From positions 1-18,211 of the forward strand of contig CAMDKJ010000015.1 of assembly GCA_945900705.1 (NCBI GenBank): a DNA stretch of 18,211 nt. Reading direction: 5' to 3'. The notes beneath the pieces were generated by a model, which worked only from the letters and a program-made list of their open reading frames with translations, did no database searches and had not been told where the DNA came from. The stretch's first letter is position 1. Each line of letters starts with the position of its first letter. Origin of the DNA: Bifidobacterium breve (GTDB lineage: Bacteria > Actinomycetota > Actinomycetes > S36-B12). The translations under genes and the position numbers were made by a program. This document shows positions 1 through 6,308 of the stretch, piece after piece.

Positions 1-201
1 GAGTTGGGCTCGGCCGGCAACGTACTCGCGCTCAGCAAGGGGTGGACCGGCGTAACGCTGGACTTTATCCAGTGGCCACCCGGTCTCGGCCGCGACGATC
101 TCCGCGGAGGCTCCGGCGCGAACGCGGGCCTGAATCTCTTTGGCACTGAGCGGTTCCAGGGCGAGCTCCGTAGGTTGGTGGCGGGGGCTAATGCTCAGAA
201 C
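1..201 (-). CDS. SepH-like (DUF3071) helix-turn-helix fragment, cut by window edge and lacking a normal start codon
   Basis: The minus strand is open from 201 to the left edge (67 codons). Its translation contains KEIQARVRAGASAEIV followed by PPLAEREYVAGRAQ. I recognise these as the helix-turn-helix core and the following 'LAER..V..RA' helix of SepH/DUF3071, an actinobacterial FtsZ-binding division protein. Known SepH proteins have an extra N-terminal domain of roughly 40-50 residues before this core; here only about 20 codons precede it, back to an in-frame TAA at 202-204. Those codons include no ATG, GTG or TTG. An ATT at 190-192 sits 6 nt after TAAGTT, so a leaderless ATT start is conceivable. 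A decayed 5' end or a sequencing frameshift is equally possible. It lies directly downstream of the MFS gene on the same strand. The family call is fairly firm; intactness is not. Confidence 0.6.
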
Positions 202-250
202 TTAGCGCGTTATGGGTTCGGAGTGGGGATACAGGCCATAACTTGTGTCA

Positions 251-1546
251 TTACCCGTTGTCGATATTAAAGCCACCGGGGGCCGGCCCGGGGATTGGCT
301 CGGTATTTAATGCCGAAGTTGGCGGGATCAACCCATCGGCTCGCACCGAGCGCTGAATGCGTCTTTGGCCGATAACGGCGACCAAAAACGCGGCTGCGGC
401 GCCACCATTACCAAGAGCAAAGCCGAGCCGGGCCCCCGAGACGTCAATTAGGTATCCGCCGGCAGCAACGCCAAGTGAGAAGCCCACCGTGAGCCCAGAA
501 TTTATGAAAGTCAAGCCTTCGGTCAACTGGGCGTTGGGGACTAATCGTTCGGCCAGGCTGAAGATGGTTATCAAAAGCGGTGCCACCAGCGCCCCGGAAA
601 TTACGGTGGCAAGTGTCAGAGTCGTCAAGGAATTCAAAAATGGTGTTATCGCTAGCGCAACCGTCAATGACCCGGTGATGACGACCAACTGGCGTGATAA
701 CGGTAAGCGAAAATGCCTGGAGCCAAACCATAGACCGCCGAACATTGACGTCAGCGCCCACATTGCAAGAAGTAGTCCTGATGCCTCGGGCGCACCTTGC
801 TCGGCGGTGAAAGCGACGATCGCAACTTCGAATGAGCCAAAGATCGCCCCGGTGGCGATAGCCGACAAGATCATCAGCAGCACGCCAGGGCGTCGAAAAG
901 CGGGAACATGTGGAATTTTCGATTGGTGCAGTGGGGCCGGAGTGGGTTCAGTTGATCGCTGTCTTACCAGAACCAGAGTGCCGGCAACGCCGATGACGAT
1001 CGCTAAAATGATGGGCGCTGGAAGGGCTAACGAAATGGCCAACCAGGCGGTGATGAGCGGTCCGACCGTAAAAATAATCTCTTCAAAAATACTTTCAAGT
1101 GCGAATGCGGTGCGTAGTTTTGGGGATGAAGCTGACTCGACCCGAGAGATGACAAATGTCCAGCGCGCTCGAACAGCGGGCCCAATGGCCGGGGAGCAAG
1201 CACCGGCGCCGACCACGATTATGGCCGAGATTACCAGGGGCCAAGCCAACTCCATGCTTATGACGAACAGGGCGAGGCCCAAACTTTCGCCGGCGATTAA
1301 CCAGCCCAAGACTTTGTGCTGCCCGAGGCGATCTACCAAGCGGCTCGAGATAATCATTCCCGCGGCAGCAGAGAGCGAGAAAGCCGCCGACATCACTCCG
1401 GCGAGCCCATATGAGCCAGTGATCCCACTGGTGAAGAGCAAGATCCCCAAACCCACGATGGCCATAGGTAGGCGGGCAATCAGTCCACTCGATGAAAACG
1501 CGAGTGCGCCAGGAAGACGTAACACCTCACGATAGGTACTGAGCAC
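251..1546 (-). CDS. MFS-type membrane transporter, 431 aa, substrate unknown
   Basis: The protein is highly hydrophobic and consistent with about 12 membrane helices, the usual size and topology of a major facilitator superfamily carrier. The loop after the second helix reads SSRLVDRLGQHKVLGW, matching the MFS signature G-x-x-x-D-R-x-G-x-[RK]. The central cytoplasmic loop (around residues 195-220) is polar, and the last 30 residues are a Pro/Gly-rich tail. The opening STYREVLRLPGA resembles actinobacterial MFS proteins annotated only as 'MFS transporter'; I cannot assign a substrate. The GTG start at 1546 is preceded at 6 nt by TAACGT (1553-1558), which fits a leaderless transcript diverging from suhB across 59 bp. 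A long open frame on the opposite strand (357-1535) is a shadow of this gene. Family confidence is high; function is unknown. Confidence 0.85.
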   Translation of the reverse strand: MLSTYREVLRLPGALAFSSSGLIARLPMAIVGLGILLFTSGITGSYGLAGVMSAAFSLSAAAGMIISSRLVDRLGQHKVLGWLIAGESLGLALFVISMELAWPLVISAIIVVGAGACSPAIGPAVRARWTFVISRVESASSPKLRTAFALESIFEEIIFTVGPLITAWLAISLALPAPIILAIVIGVAGTLVLVRQRSTEPTPAPLHQSKIPHVPAFRRPGVLLMILSAIATGAIFGSFEVAIVAFTAEQGAPEASGLLLAMWALTSMFGGLWFGSRHFRLPLSRQLVVITGSLTVALAITPFLNSLTTLTLATVISGALVAPLLITIFSLAERLVPNAQLTEGLTFINSGLTVGFSLGVAAGGYLIDVSGARLGFALGNGGAAAAFLVAVIGQRRIQRSVRADGLIPPTSALNTEPIPGPAPGGFNIDNG

Positions 1547-1552
1547 CCTGTG

Positions 1553-1558
1553 ACGTTA
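1553..1558 (-). promoter_or_regulatory. Candidate -10 element (TAACGT), leaderless MFS gene
   Basis: TAACGT matches the actinobacterial -10 consensus TANNNT and ends 6 nt before the GTG at 1546, so transcription would begin at or next to the start codon. No convincing -35 was found. No Shine-Dalgarno of more than AGG precedes the GTG. Confidence 0.45.
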
Positions 1559-1593
1559 CCGCGACCACCTGTGTTGGCGGTTATGCGACCCGG

Positions 1594-1599
1594 CAAGAT
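1594..1599 (+). promoter_or_regulatory. Weak candidate -10 element (CAAGAT) for suhB
   Basis: CAAGAT keeps the A2 and T6 of the -10 consensus and lies 6 nt before the ATG at 1606. The alternative reading is that AGGA at 1600-1603 is a ribosome-binding site, but its 2-nt spacing is too short to work well. Confidence 0.25.
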
Positions 1600-1605
1600 A
1601 GGAAA

Positions 1606-2442
1606 ATGCAACTCAGGCCGGTACCACCGCTCGCAGAGGTGCTCACTGCTCACGCACTGTTACCGCTCGCATGGGACGCGGCCTGGGAGGCGGCACGTTT
1701 TTTGCGTGATGAACGTCCGGCAGACCTATTTATCGACACTAAGTCAACACCATCAGATTTGGTTTCGGAGATGGACAAGGGTGCTGAAGAACTGCTGGTC
1801 GCAAATTTGCTGGGCGCGCGCCCAGCCGACGGGCTACTTGGTGAGGAGGGCGGAGAGCGCTTTGGGTCCTCGGGGGTGCGCTGGGTGGTCGATCCACTCG
1901 ATGGCACCGTGAATTACCTCCACCACATGCCGACGTGGGGAGTCTCGGTTGCGGCCGAGCAACACGGCCGATCGGTGGTCGGGGTGGTTGTCACTCCAGA
2001 GTTCGATGAGGCCTACATCGGTGTTAAGGGTGGTGGTGCCTGGGTCATCAATGGCGCGATCGCAACTCCCATTCGCGTAAGTGAGTGCAGCCGGCTAAGT
2101 AACGCGGTAGTGGCCACCGGTTTTGGTTATGCAGCAGAGCGTAGGAGGGCCCAGGGCCGGGTGGTCCATGAGTTGATCTCACAGGTCAGTGATATTAGAA
2201 GGATTGGTGCGGCGGTAATTGACTATTGCTGGTTAGCTCGTGGTCGCCTCGATGCATATTACGAACGCGGCTTGAATGCCTGGGACATTGCCGCCGGAGC
2301 CCTAATTGCCGCCGAGGCGGGGGCCGTGGTGACCGGCTTACGTGACGAAGATATTTATGGATCGATGATGATCGCGGCGGTACCAGCAATAGCTCATGAG
2401 CTGCGTGAATTCCTAGTGGGCGCCGAAGCCGATCGGGATTGA
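1606..2442 (+). CDS. suhB: Inositol monophosphatase family protein (SuhB-like), 278 aa
   Basis: This is a Mg2+-dependent, Li+-sensitive-type sugar phosphatase fold, expected to hydrolyse myo-inositol-1-phosphate or a related phosphate ester in the cytoplasm. Family motifs are in order: LGEEGGE at 78-84 (metal-binding Glu), DPLDGTVNY at 96-104 (IMPase signature 1, metal-binding Asp residues), and AWDIAAGALIAAEAGA at 225-240 (signature 2, with metal/substrate Asp227). Length is normal for the family. In actinobacteria this activity can feed inositol, phosphatidylinositol or mycothiol synthesis, but IMPase homologues often prefer other substrates such as histidinol phosphate or fructose-1,6-bisphosphate, so the exact substrate is open. 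It diverges from the MFS gene. It occupies the same position relative to DUF4193 and dut as M. tuberculosis suhB (Rv2701c), which supports the symbol. The ATG at 1606 is the only in-frame ATG near the family's usual start. Confidence 0.88.
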   Translation: MQLRPVPPLAEVLTAHALLPLAWDAAWEAARFLRDERPADLFIDTKSTPSDLVSEMDKGAEELLVANLLGARPADGLLGEEGGERFGSSGVRWVVDPLDGTVNYLHHMPTWGVSVAAEQHGRSVVGVVVTPEFDEAYIGVKGGGAWVINGAIATPIRVSECSRLSNAVVATGFGYAAERRRAQGRVVHELISQVSDIRRIGAAVIDYCWLARGRLDAYYERGLNAWDIAAGALIAAEAGAVVTGLRDEDIYGSMMIAAVPAIAHELREFLVGAEADRD

Positions 2443-2444
2443 TA

Positions 2445-2963
2445 TCAACTTAGCAGGCGGAGTTCGGCCGAATACTGATGCACTTTGCGCACATAAATCT
2501 CGACCGCCGCAAGAAATGCACCATCTGCGATAACGTCGAGGCTAATTGTTGCGGGCACCCCGAGGGCGCGGGCATTGGGCGGGACGATCCGGTCATTTGG
2601 CACCAAAGCACAGGCACCTACTAGCGCATTCGGCCCGATGAGTGCCCGATGCAAGACCACTGACCCTGACCCAATCAACGAATCGCTGTATATCGTGCAG
2701 CCTTCTAAGTGGGCATTGTGACCAATGACGCACCGGTCACCCACGGTGGTGTTGAGCTCGGCGGTGCAGTGCACAATCGCCCCATCCTGGATTGAGGTTT
2801 GCGCCCCAATGACAATCGCCCCGTGGTCGCCACGAAGTACCGCACCGGGCCAGATACTAGATTCTGGCCCCACGGTGACATCGCCAATGATGACTGCCTG
2901 GGGGTGGACGAAAGCGCTCGCGTCGATATTTGGGGTGCGGTCACCGAGGGCATATATGGGCAT
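2445..2963 (-). CDS. Gamma-class carbonic anhydrase-like left-handed beta-helix protein, 172 aa
   Basis: Repeated hexapeptide turns (IIGDVTVG, LRGDHGAIVIG, VIGHNAHLEGC, LIGSGSVV, LIGPNALVG) show a left-handed beta-helix followed by a C-terminal helix, the fold of gamma-CA/YrdA/PaaY trimers. GDxGxIxIGxxTxIQDGAxVH is family-typical. His65 (IVHC) and His82 (IGH) match the first two zinc ligands of archaeal Cam, but the third position is Glu87, with a His three residues after His82 instead. Carbonic anhydrase activity is therefore uncertain. I chose the ATG at 2963 because homologues begin MPIY-like at this point and TAGCGT lies 7 nt upstream. Longer in-frame starts exist at 3011 (ATG) and 3017 (TTG), but they add a non-homologous 16-18 residue stretch and lack ribosome-binding sites. 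It converges on suhB with a 2-bp gap. Confidence 0.85.
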   Translation of the reverse strand: MPIYALGDRTPNIDASAFVHPQAVIIGDVTVGPESSIWPGAVLRGDHGAIVIGAQTSIQDGAIVHCTAELNTTVGDRCVIGHNAHLEGCTIYSDSLIGSGSVVLHRALIGPNALVGACALVPNDRIVPPNARALGVPATISLDVIADGAFLAAVEIYVRKVHQYSAELRLLS

Positions 2964-2970
2964 GGGGAGC

Positions 2971-2976
2971 ACGCTA
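2971..2976 (-). promoter_or_regulatory. Candidate -10 element (TAGCGT), leaderless gamma-CA gene
   Basis: TAGCGT fits TANNNT and ends 7 nt before the ATG at 2963. It supports that start over the upstream ATG 3011 and TTG 3017, which have neither a ribosome-binding site nor a matching hexamer at this distance. Confidence 0.45.
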
Positions 2977-3117
2977 TCGGGTGGGGCGCCAGCCCACCCT
3001 CGCACGTCCATACTCAATAAGGCACAATCTGCGCACGATGCCTAGGTTCTGGGTGCGGGAATACCGTTGTGTCAGCTTTCGTTACGGCAAGTGAGGTAAG
3101 AAGGGAGAGCAGGTACC

Positions 3118-3414
3118 GTGGCTACAGATTATGACGCACCGCGCAAAACTGACGAAGAACTGGCTGAAGATAGCCTCGAAGAGCTAAAGGCGCGGCGCGT
3201 TGATAAGTCATCCTCGGTCATTGACGTTGATGAGACCGAGTTAGCGGAAAATCACGAACTGCCGGGGGCTGATCTTTCGGAAGAGAGCTTGACCGTGCGG
3301 GTAGTGCCGCGACAGTCAGATGAATTCACCTGCTCACGTTGCTACCTGGTGCAGCATCGCAGTCAACTTGATCATGAAGGCAAAGCCGGGCCCATCTGTA
3401 AGGACTGCGCCTAA
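3118..3414 (+). CDS. DUF4193 small acidic zinc-ribbon protein, 98 aa
   Basis: The N-terminal two-thirds is acidic, hydrophilic and probably disordered. The C-terminus has EFTCSRCYLVQHRSQL and ends ICKDCA, so Cys72, Cys75, Cys94 and Cys97 form a CxxC...CxxC zinc-ribbon pair. This layout is characteristic of DUF4193, a family confined to Actinobacteria (M. tuberculosis Rv2699c) and of unknown role; the zinc site suggests contact with nucleic acid or protein, which is inference. The GTG start at 3118 is preceded by GGGAG (3103-3107) at a rather long 10-nt spacing, with AGG closer at 3111-3113. TACCGT at 3062-3067 could be a distal -10, giving a leadered mRNA. Its stop overlaps the stop of the convergent DUF4235 gene by 4 bp. 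Confidence 0.9.
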   Translation: MATDYDAPRKTDEELAEDSLEELKARRVDKSSSVIDVDETELAENHELPGADLSEESLTVRVVPRQSDEFTCSRCYLVQHRSQLDHEGKAGPICKDCA

Positions 3415-3692
3415 TTAGCCGAGTCGGTTGAACCAAGGTGATTGGTAAGCCGGTAGGCAATAACTTCTACACCCGCTGCGATTGCCGCTGTTGCGGCCGC
3501 CCATAACAGGGCCTTACCGAACGGCACAGTGGCATCGTTAGCTCGTGGTGCTTCCCTCCCCGTAAACCCACGATAACTAGAAGTTATGACTTTGCGGACA
3601 ATTATCGTGGCACCAATTGCGACTATGGGTGCGATTAGATGCACGATGGGATTGACGTGGGCTTCGGGGGCGAGTGCCTCTTGCTCGGTCAT
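3411..3692 (-). CDS. DUF4235-like small membrane protein, 93 aa
   Basis: Two hydrophobic segments (about residues 16-33 and 58-80) flank a basic, hydrophilic loop containing YRGFTGREAPRAND. This layout and the 'G.eAP...D......al..A...aa.' pattern match DUF4235, small actinobacterial membrane proteins without a known function. I chose the ATG at 3692 because GGAG (3698-3701) sits 5 nt upstream; the longer ATG at 3719 has no ribosome-binding site. It lies 36 nt downstream of DUF3093 on the same strand, so the two are probably co-transcribed. Its stop overlaps that of DUF4193 by 4 bp. M. tuberculosis carries a different gene (cei, Rv2700) near DUF4193, so this seems a lineage-specific occupant. 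Confidence in the exact family is moderate. Confidence 0.72.
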   Translation of the reverse strand: MTEQEALAPEAHVNPIVHLIAPIVAIGATIIVRKVITSSYRGFTGREAPRANDATVPFGKALLWAAATAAIAAGVEVIAYRLTNHLGSTDSAN

Positions 3693-3697
3693 TTGCG

Positions 3698-3701
3698 CTC
3701 C
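3698..3701 (-). promoter_or_regulatory. Shine-Dalgarno GGAG deciding the DUF4235 start
   Basis: On the minus strand GGAG is followed by CGCAA and then ATG at 3692. The ideal 5-nt spacing favours this start over the ATG at 3719. Confidence 0.6.
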
Positions 3702-3728
3702 AGATGGGTTAGCGAACATGTGTTGATG

Positions 3729-4184
3729 CTAACCAATCGACGCGGTCGGCATTAATGCGACCGCAAGTTCGGCTGGGTTCTTGGTGGTGAGCAGCCATCC
3801 CGGGTGTGGATCGGCGGCATCGGTCAGCGCGATGAGCACGCCACCGCGGGCATGCCAAGGACGCAGCACCATGAAGCGCTCTGCCACGTGCTGCGCAGCT
3901 CGCATTTGATCACCGTCTAAAACCTCGATTCCTCCAAGGAATTCGCGGGCGATCCGGGCACGACCAGCACCGAGGGCTTGATCACTTACCGTTATTACCG
4001 GCGACCCAAACGTCAACCCAGCAACACACAGGACACTTATCCCGAAGAAAGTTAGCCAGCCGTAAATAGCCAAATAGGCAGCGCCTACGGCGACCGACAG
4101 CATGGCAACGAGCGCCAACACCACGATAAAAACCCAAATCGAGGGGAGCAGTCTTTCGCGGTAGGTCACGTCGGGGGCTTTCAT
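3729..4184 (-). CDS. DUF3093 membrane protein, 151 aa
   Basis: Two adjacent membrane helices (about residues 15-37 and 40-60) are followed by a roughly 90-residue soluble domain. Diagnostic DUF3093 elements are YRERL near the N-terminus, EVLDGDQMRAAQ, VLRPWHARGGVLIALTD and DAADPHPGWLLTT near the C-terminus. The family is actinobacterial and of unknown function (M. tuberculosis Rv2698). As in that genome, it faces away from dut. I chose the ATG at 4184 because the YRERL motif follows at residue 8, as in homologues. An open frame continues upstream to 4301, but it would run through the divergent thioesterase start. CAGACT (4191-4196) lies 6 nt upstream as a weak -10 candidate. DUF4235 follows 36 nt downstream. 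Confidence 0.87.
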   Translation of the reverse strand: MKAPDVTYRERLLPSIWVFIVVLALVAMLSVAVGAAYLAIYGWLTFFGISVLCVAGLTFGSPVITVSDQALGAGRARIAREFLGGIEVLDGDQMRAAQHVAERFMVLRPWHARGGVLIALTDAADPHPGWLLTTKNPAELAVALMPTASIG

Positions 4185-4190
4185 GCTCCG

Positions 4191-4196
4191 AGTCTG
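4191..4196 (-). promoter_or_regulatory. Weak candidate -10 element (CAGACT) for DUF3093
   Basis: CAGACT keeps A2 and T6 of TANNNT and ends 6 nt before the ATG at 4184. The nearby GGAG is only 1 nt from the ATG and so is too close to act as a ribosome-binding site. If used, it overlaps the divergent thioesterase promoter region within 41 bp. Confidence 0.25.
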
Positions 4197-4213
4197 CCAT
4201 GTATCGCCGGCGG

Positions 4214-4219
4214 TAGAGT
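4214..4219 (+). promoter_or_regulatory. Candidate -10 element (TAGAGT), leaderless thioesterase-dut operon
   Basis: TAGAGT fits TANNNT and ends exactly 6 nt before the ATG at 4226. No purine-rich ribosome-binding site precedes that ATG. It would drive thioesterase, dut and DUF3710, whose reading frames overlap. Confidence 0.5.
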
Positions 4220-4225
4220 CCGCGT

Positions 4226-4813
4226 ATGCGCTCAACCCAGTTACCTGATGGCGCCACGATGCCAGAGCGGCTGGCGAGCGCTCCTGAGCCCGGTGAATCA
4301 ATTCCCTCGCATTACCGTTGGTGCTTCGGGTGCGGAGTCGATCACTCGACCGGTCTGCACATGCACATCACCGCCGGTGAGGGGCTCGCTGTCACCGGTA
4401 ATTTCACGGTCACCGAACATCACCAAGGTGCACCCGGCCTGGCCCATGGCGGGTTGCTCTCAGCGGCGATTGACGAAGTACTCGGCTCATTAAACTGGTT
4501 GCTGGGCGAACCGGTGGTCACCGCTGCCCTAACTATGCAGTTCCTTCGACCAGTACCTGTTGGTTCGATACTGCATATCGAGGCCCAAGTTACCGGAGTA
4601 GTGCGACGCAAGGTCTACACCGCCGCCGTCGGGCGACTCTCGGATGCAAACGGTGCGATCGCGATCGCGGCGTCGGCGCTATTCGTGCAAGTTCCAATTG
4701 AGCACTTCATGAAGTTTGGCAATAAAGAACAGATCGATCTGGCGATTGCCGACCGGGCGTCGGGCGGTCCATCATGGCGAACCGGCGGCCACGAAGTTGA
4801 GGTAAACCCATGA
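4226..4813 (+). CDS. PaaI/YbgC-like hotdog-fold acyl-CoA thioesterase, 195 aa
   Basis: This is a single hotdog (4HBT) domain. YRWCFGCGVDHSTGLHMH (residues 30-47) is the 'CFGCG..N..GL' entry motif of one actinobacterial thioesterase subgroup. GLAHGGLLSAAIDEVLG (71-87) carries the HGG motif and the acidic residue of the catalytic helix. FLRPVPVGSILHIEAQV is the usual third-strand region. Such proteins hydrolyse acyl-CoA thioesters; the acyl group cannot be told from sequence. The last 40 residues are an extension beyond the fold. The ATG at 4226 is supported by TAGAGT 6 nt upstream; an in-frame ATG at 4259 is an alternative. The stop overlaps the dut start (ATGA, 4810-4813), implying translational coupling. 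I know no functional link between a thioesterase and dut, so co-transcription may be only positional. Confidence 0.87.
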   Translation: MRSTQLPDGATMPERLASAPEPGESIPSHYRWCFGCGVDHSTGLHMHITAGEGLAVTGNFTVTEHHQGAPGLAHGGLLSAAIDEVLGSLNWLLGEPVVTAALTMQFLRPVPVGSILHIEAQVTGVVRRKVYTAAVGRLSDANGAIAIAASALFVQVPIEHFMKFGNKEQIDLAIADRASGGPSWRTGGHEVEVNP

Positions 4814-5274
4814 GCTATGACGTTCGGTTACTCATCACCCGGCTTGACCCAGATCTGCCATTACCCGCCTATGAACACCCCGGTGATGCAGGATTAGACC
4901 TTCGTGCGCGAACCGCTGTGCGTCTTGATCCGGGCCAGCGGGCTTTGGTGCCAACCGGAGTGTCGATCGCATTGCCCTCGGGGTTTGCCGCGTTCGTTCA
5001 CGCACGTAGCGGTCTAGCGCTTCGGGCCGGGTTAGGTGTGGTAAATGCCCCGGGCGTCATCGACGCTGGGTATCGCGGCGAGATCGGTGTGATTTTGATT
5101 AATCACGACAGCGCTAACGCCATCGAGGTGGCTCGGGGCGACCGCATTGCCCAATTGGTCGTGCAGCAGGTCGCACATGCGCTCGTCGATGAAGTAGCCG
5201 AATTACCGGGCAGCCAACGGGGTGCGGGTGGATTTGGATCAACCGGGGGCCACGCGGGTACGGTGACCTCATGA
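4810..5274 (+). CDS. dut: dUTP diphosphatase (dUTPase), 154 aa
   Basis: This trimeric dUTPase converts dUTP to dUMP and PPi, keeping uracil out of DNA and supplying dUMP for thymidylate synthesis. All five family motifs are visible in order: AGLDLRA (27-33), ARSGLAL (65-71), GVIDAGYRGEIGV (82-94, with the catalytic Asp at 85), GDRIAQLV (110-117), and the glycine-rich C-terminal RGAGGFGSTG (137-146) that closes over the substrate. Length is standard. It overlaps both neighbours by 4 bp (ATGA), upstream with the thioesterase and downstream with DUF3710, so it is probably translated by coupling within this operon. The DUF3093(-)/dut/DUF3710 order is also that of M. tuberculosis (Rv2698-Rv2696c). 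Confidence 0.97.
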   Translation: MSYDVRLLITRLDPDLPLPAYEHPGDAGLDLRARTAVRLDPGQRALVPTGVSIALPSGFAAFVHARSGLALRAGLGVVNAPGVIDAGYRGEIGVILINHDSANAIEVARGDRIAQLVVQQVAHALVDEVAELPGSQRGAGGFGSTGGHAGTVTS

Positions 5275-5894
5275 GCTCGCGCGAGTTTGGCCCATGGGAT
5301 GAAGCGGAGATCGATTTTTCGGACGGTATCGAAAGACTTGATCTGGGCGGCTTACTAGTCAAGGCCACCCCGGGTGTTGATGTGCAAGTTCAGGCAGATG
5401 AGGCCACGGGCGCCGTCACGCAATTAACATTTGCGCAACCTGGTGCAGCAGTCCAGGTCCAGCCATATGCCGCCCCCAAATCTGGTGGCATGTGGCAGGA
5501 CGTGCGAGGTCAAATCAAGAGTTCGATCACCAAGAGTGGCGGATTGGTTGAAGAGGTGAACGGCACTTTTGGCGTTGAATTACAGGCCCAGGTAACCGGT
5601 GACGACGGCAAGATGCAGCCCGCTCGGTTTGCCGGGATCGACGGAGCCCGTTGGTTCTTGCGTGCGGTATTCCTTGGGGCGGCGGCCAAGCCCGGCCCGG
5701 AAGCAGCCATTCTTGAAGGGCTAGTCCGTGACTTAGTCGTGGTGCGCGGCGGCGATGCTATGCCGGTTGGTGCACCAATCCCGATGAAATTGCCCAATTC
5801 GCCCGCATCCCATTCGGCCTCGGCGGTGCTGCCCGATGGTCGTCCGATTCTTGCCCCATTTATCCGCGGGCCAGAGTTAACCGAGACCCGTTAG
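5271..5894 (+). CDS. DUF3710 protein, 207 aa, function unknown
   Basis: This soluble protein has an N-terminal beta-rich half and a C-terminal proline-rich tail. Family-typical stretches are IERLDLGGLLV near residue 20, QPYAAPKSGGMWQDVRGQI (about 64-82), the GG...EEVNGTFGVEL segment, and the tryptophan region IDGARWFLRAVFLGAA (123-138). DUF3710 is a conserved actinobacterial family (M. tuberculosis Rv2696c) that follows dut in many genomes. Its biochemical role is not known to me. The ATG at 5271 overlaps the dut stop by 4 bp. A gap of 46 bp containing a new promoter-like element separates it from the OB-fold gene. The family call is confident; no function is inferred. Confidence 0.9.
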   Translation: MSSREFGPWDEAEIDFSDGIERLDLGGLLVKATPGVDVQVQADEATGAVTQLTFAQPGAAVQVQPYAAPKSGGMWQDVRGQIKSSITKSGGLVEEVNGTFGVELQAQVTGDDGKMQPARFAGIDGARWFLRAVFLGAAAKPGPEAAILEGLVRDLVVVRGGDAMPVGAPIPMKLPNSPASHSASAVLPDGRPILAPFIRGPELTETR

Positions 5895-5928
5895 CGCGGC
5901 AGGTGCCCGCTCAAATTGGGCGAGGGGT

Positions 5929-5934
5929 TAATCT
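5929..5934 (+). promoter_or_regulatory. Candidate -10 element (TAATCT), leaderless OB-fold gene
   Basis: TAATCT fits TANNNT and ends 6 nt before the GTG at 5941. The 46-bp gap after DUF3710 therefore probably holds its own promoter, splitting the plus-strand run into two transcription units or adding an internal promoter. Confidence 0.45.
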
Positions 5935-5940
5935 GTTCAG

Positions 5941-6306
5941 GTGATTGCACAGGCCAAGTGGTGGCGGCGTTGGACTCAAAGCCAGACCGATGTCGAAGCA
6001 GCCGAACTTCAAGATGAGATGCGCGAGGAGGGTGTGGTACCAATTCGCGAGTGCAACCACGGGGCCCTAGTCTGCGTTTCCGGCACGGTCCGGGTGGTGA
6101 CATTGCGGCCAAAGCAGCTCACCCCCGCTCTAGAAATCGAACTCTATGACGGCTCCGGGTACCTCACCGTGATTTGGCTCGGGCGCCGCCGCATCTCCGG
6201 CATCACCACCGGGGCCCGCATGACTATTTCGGGACGGTTGATCTGCTCACCCGATGCCCGCGTTGTGTACAACCCCAGCTATGAGCTCCTCCCGATGGCG
6301 ATTTAA
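5941..6306 (+). CDS. OB-fold nucleic-acid-binding domain protein, 121 aa
   Basis: Residues about 39-105 form an OB-fold of the tRNA-anticodon/RecG type: GALVCVSGTVRVVTLRP, then ALEIELYDGSGYLTVIWLGRR, then GITTGARMTISGRL. This matches the small actinobacterial OB proteins found between DUF3710 and DUF3159 (M. tuberculosis Rv2694c). The first 38 residues are helical and charged, with a basic-aromatic KWWRRW segment. Nucleic-acid binding is inferred from the fold only. The start is the GTG at 5941, backed by TAATCT 6 nt upstream and the lack of a ribosome-binding site. DUF3159 begins 2 nt after the stop, so the pair is one transcription unit; a soluble OB protein paired with a membrane protein is conserved but unexplained. 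Confidence 0.85.
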   Translation: MIAQAKWWRRWTQSQTDVEAAELQDEMREEGVVPIRECNHGALVCVSGTVRVVTLRPKQLTPALEIELYDGSGYLTVIWLGRRRISGITTGARMTISGRLICSPDARVVYNPSYELLPMAI

Positions 6307-6308
6307 TC

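Noticed and set aside
4..270. 88-codon plus-strand open frame at the left edge
   Set aside because: It is antisense to the SepH-like fragment, which has clear family similarity, and its own translation resembles nothing.
357..1535. 392-codon open frame on the plus strand, antisense to almost the whole MFS gene
   Set aside because: The translation is low-complexity and basic, with no recognisable motif. The minus-strand frame gives a coherent 12-helix transporter, so this is a codon-bias shadow.
2964..3117. Possible RNA gene or riboswitch in the largest gap, 154 bp between gamma-CA and DUF4193
   Set aside because: I saw no tRNA-like arms, conserved aptamer sequence or hairpin with T-run. It holds only the divergent start regions of the two genes.
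4185..4301. 39-codon upstream extension of DUF3093
   Set aside because: It would overlap the divergent thioesterase start and has no similarity to DUF3093 proteins, which begin shortly before YRERL.
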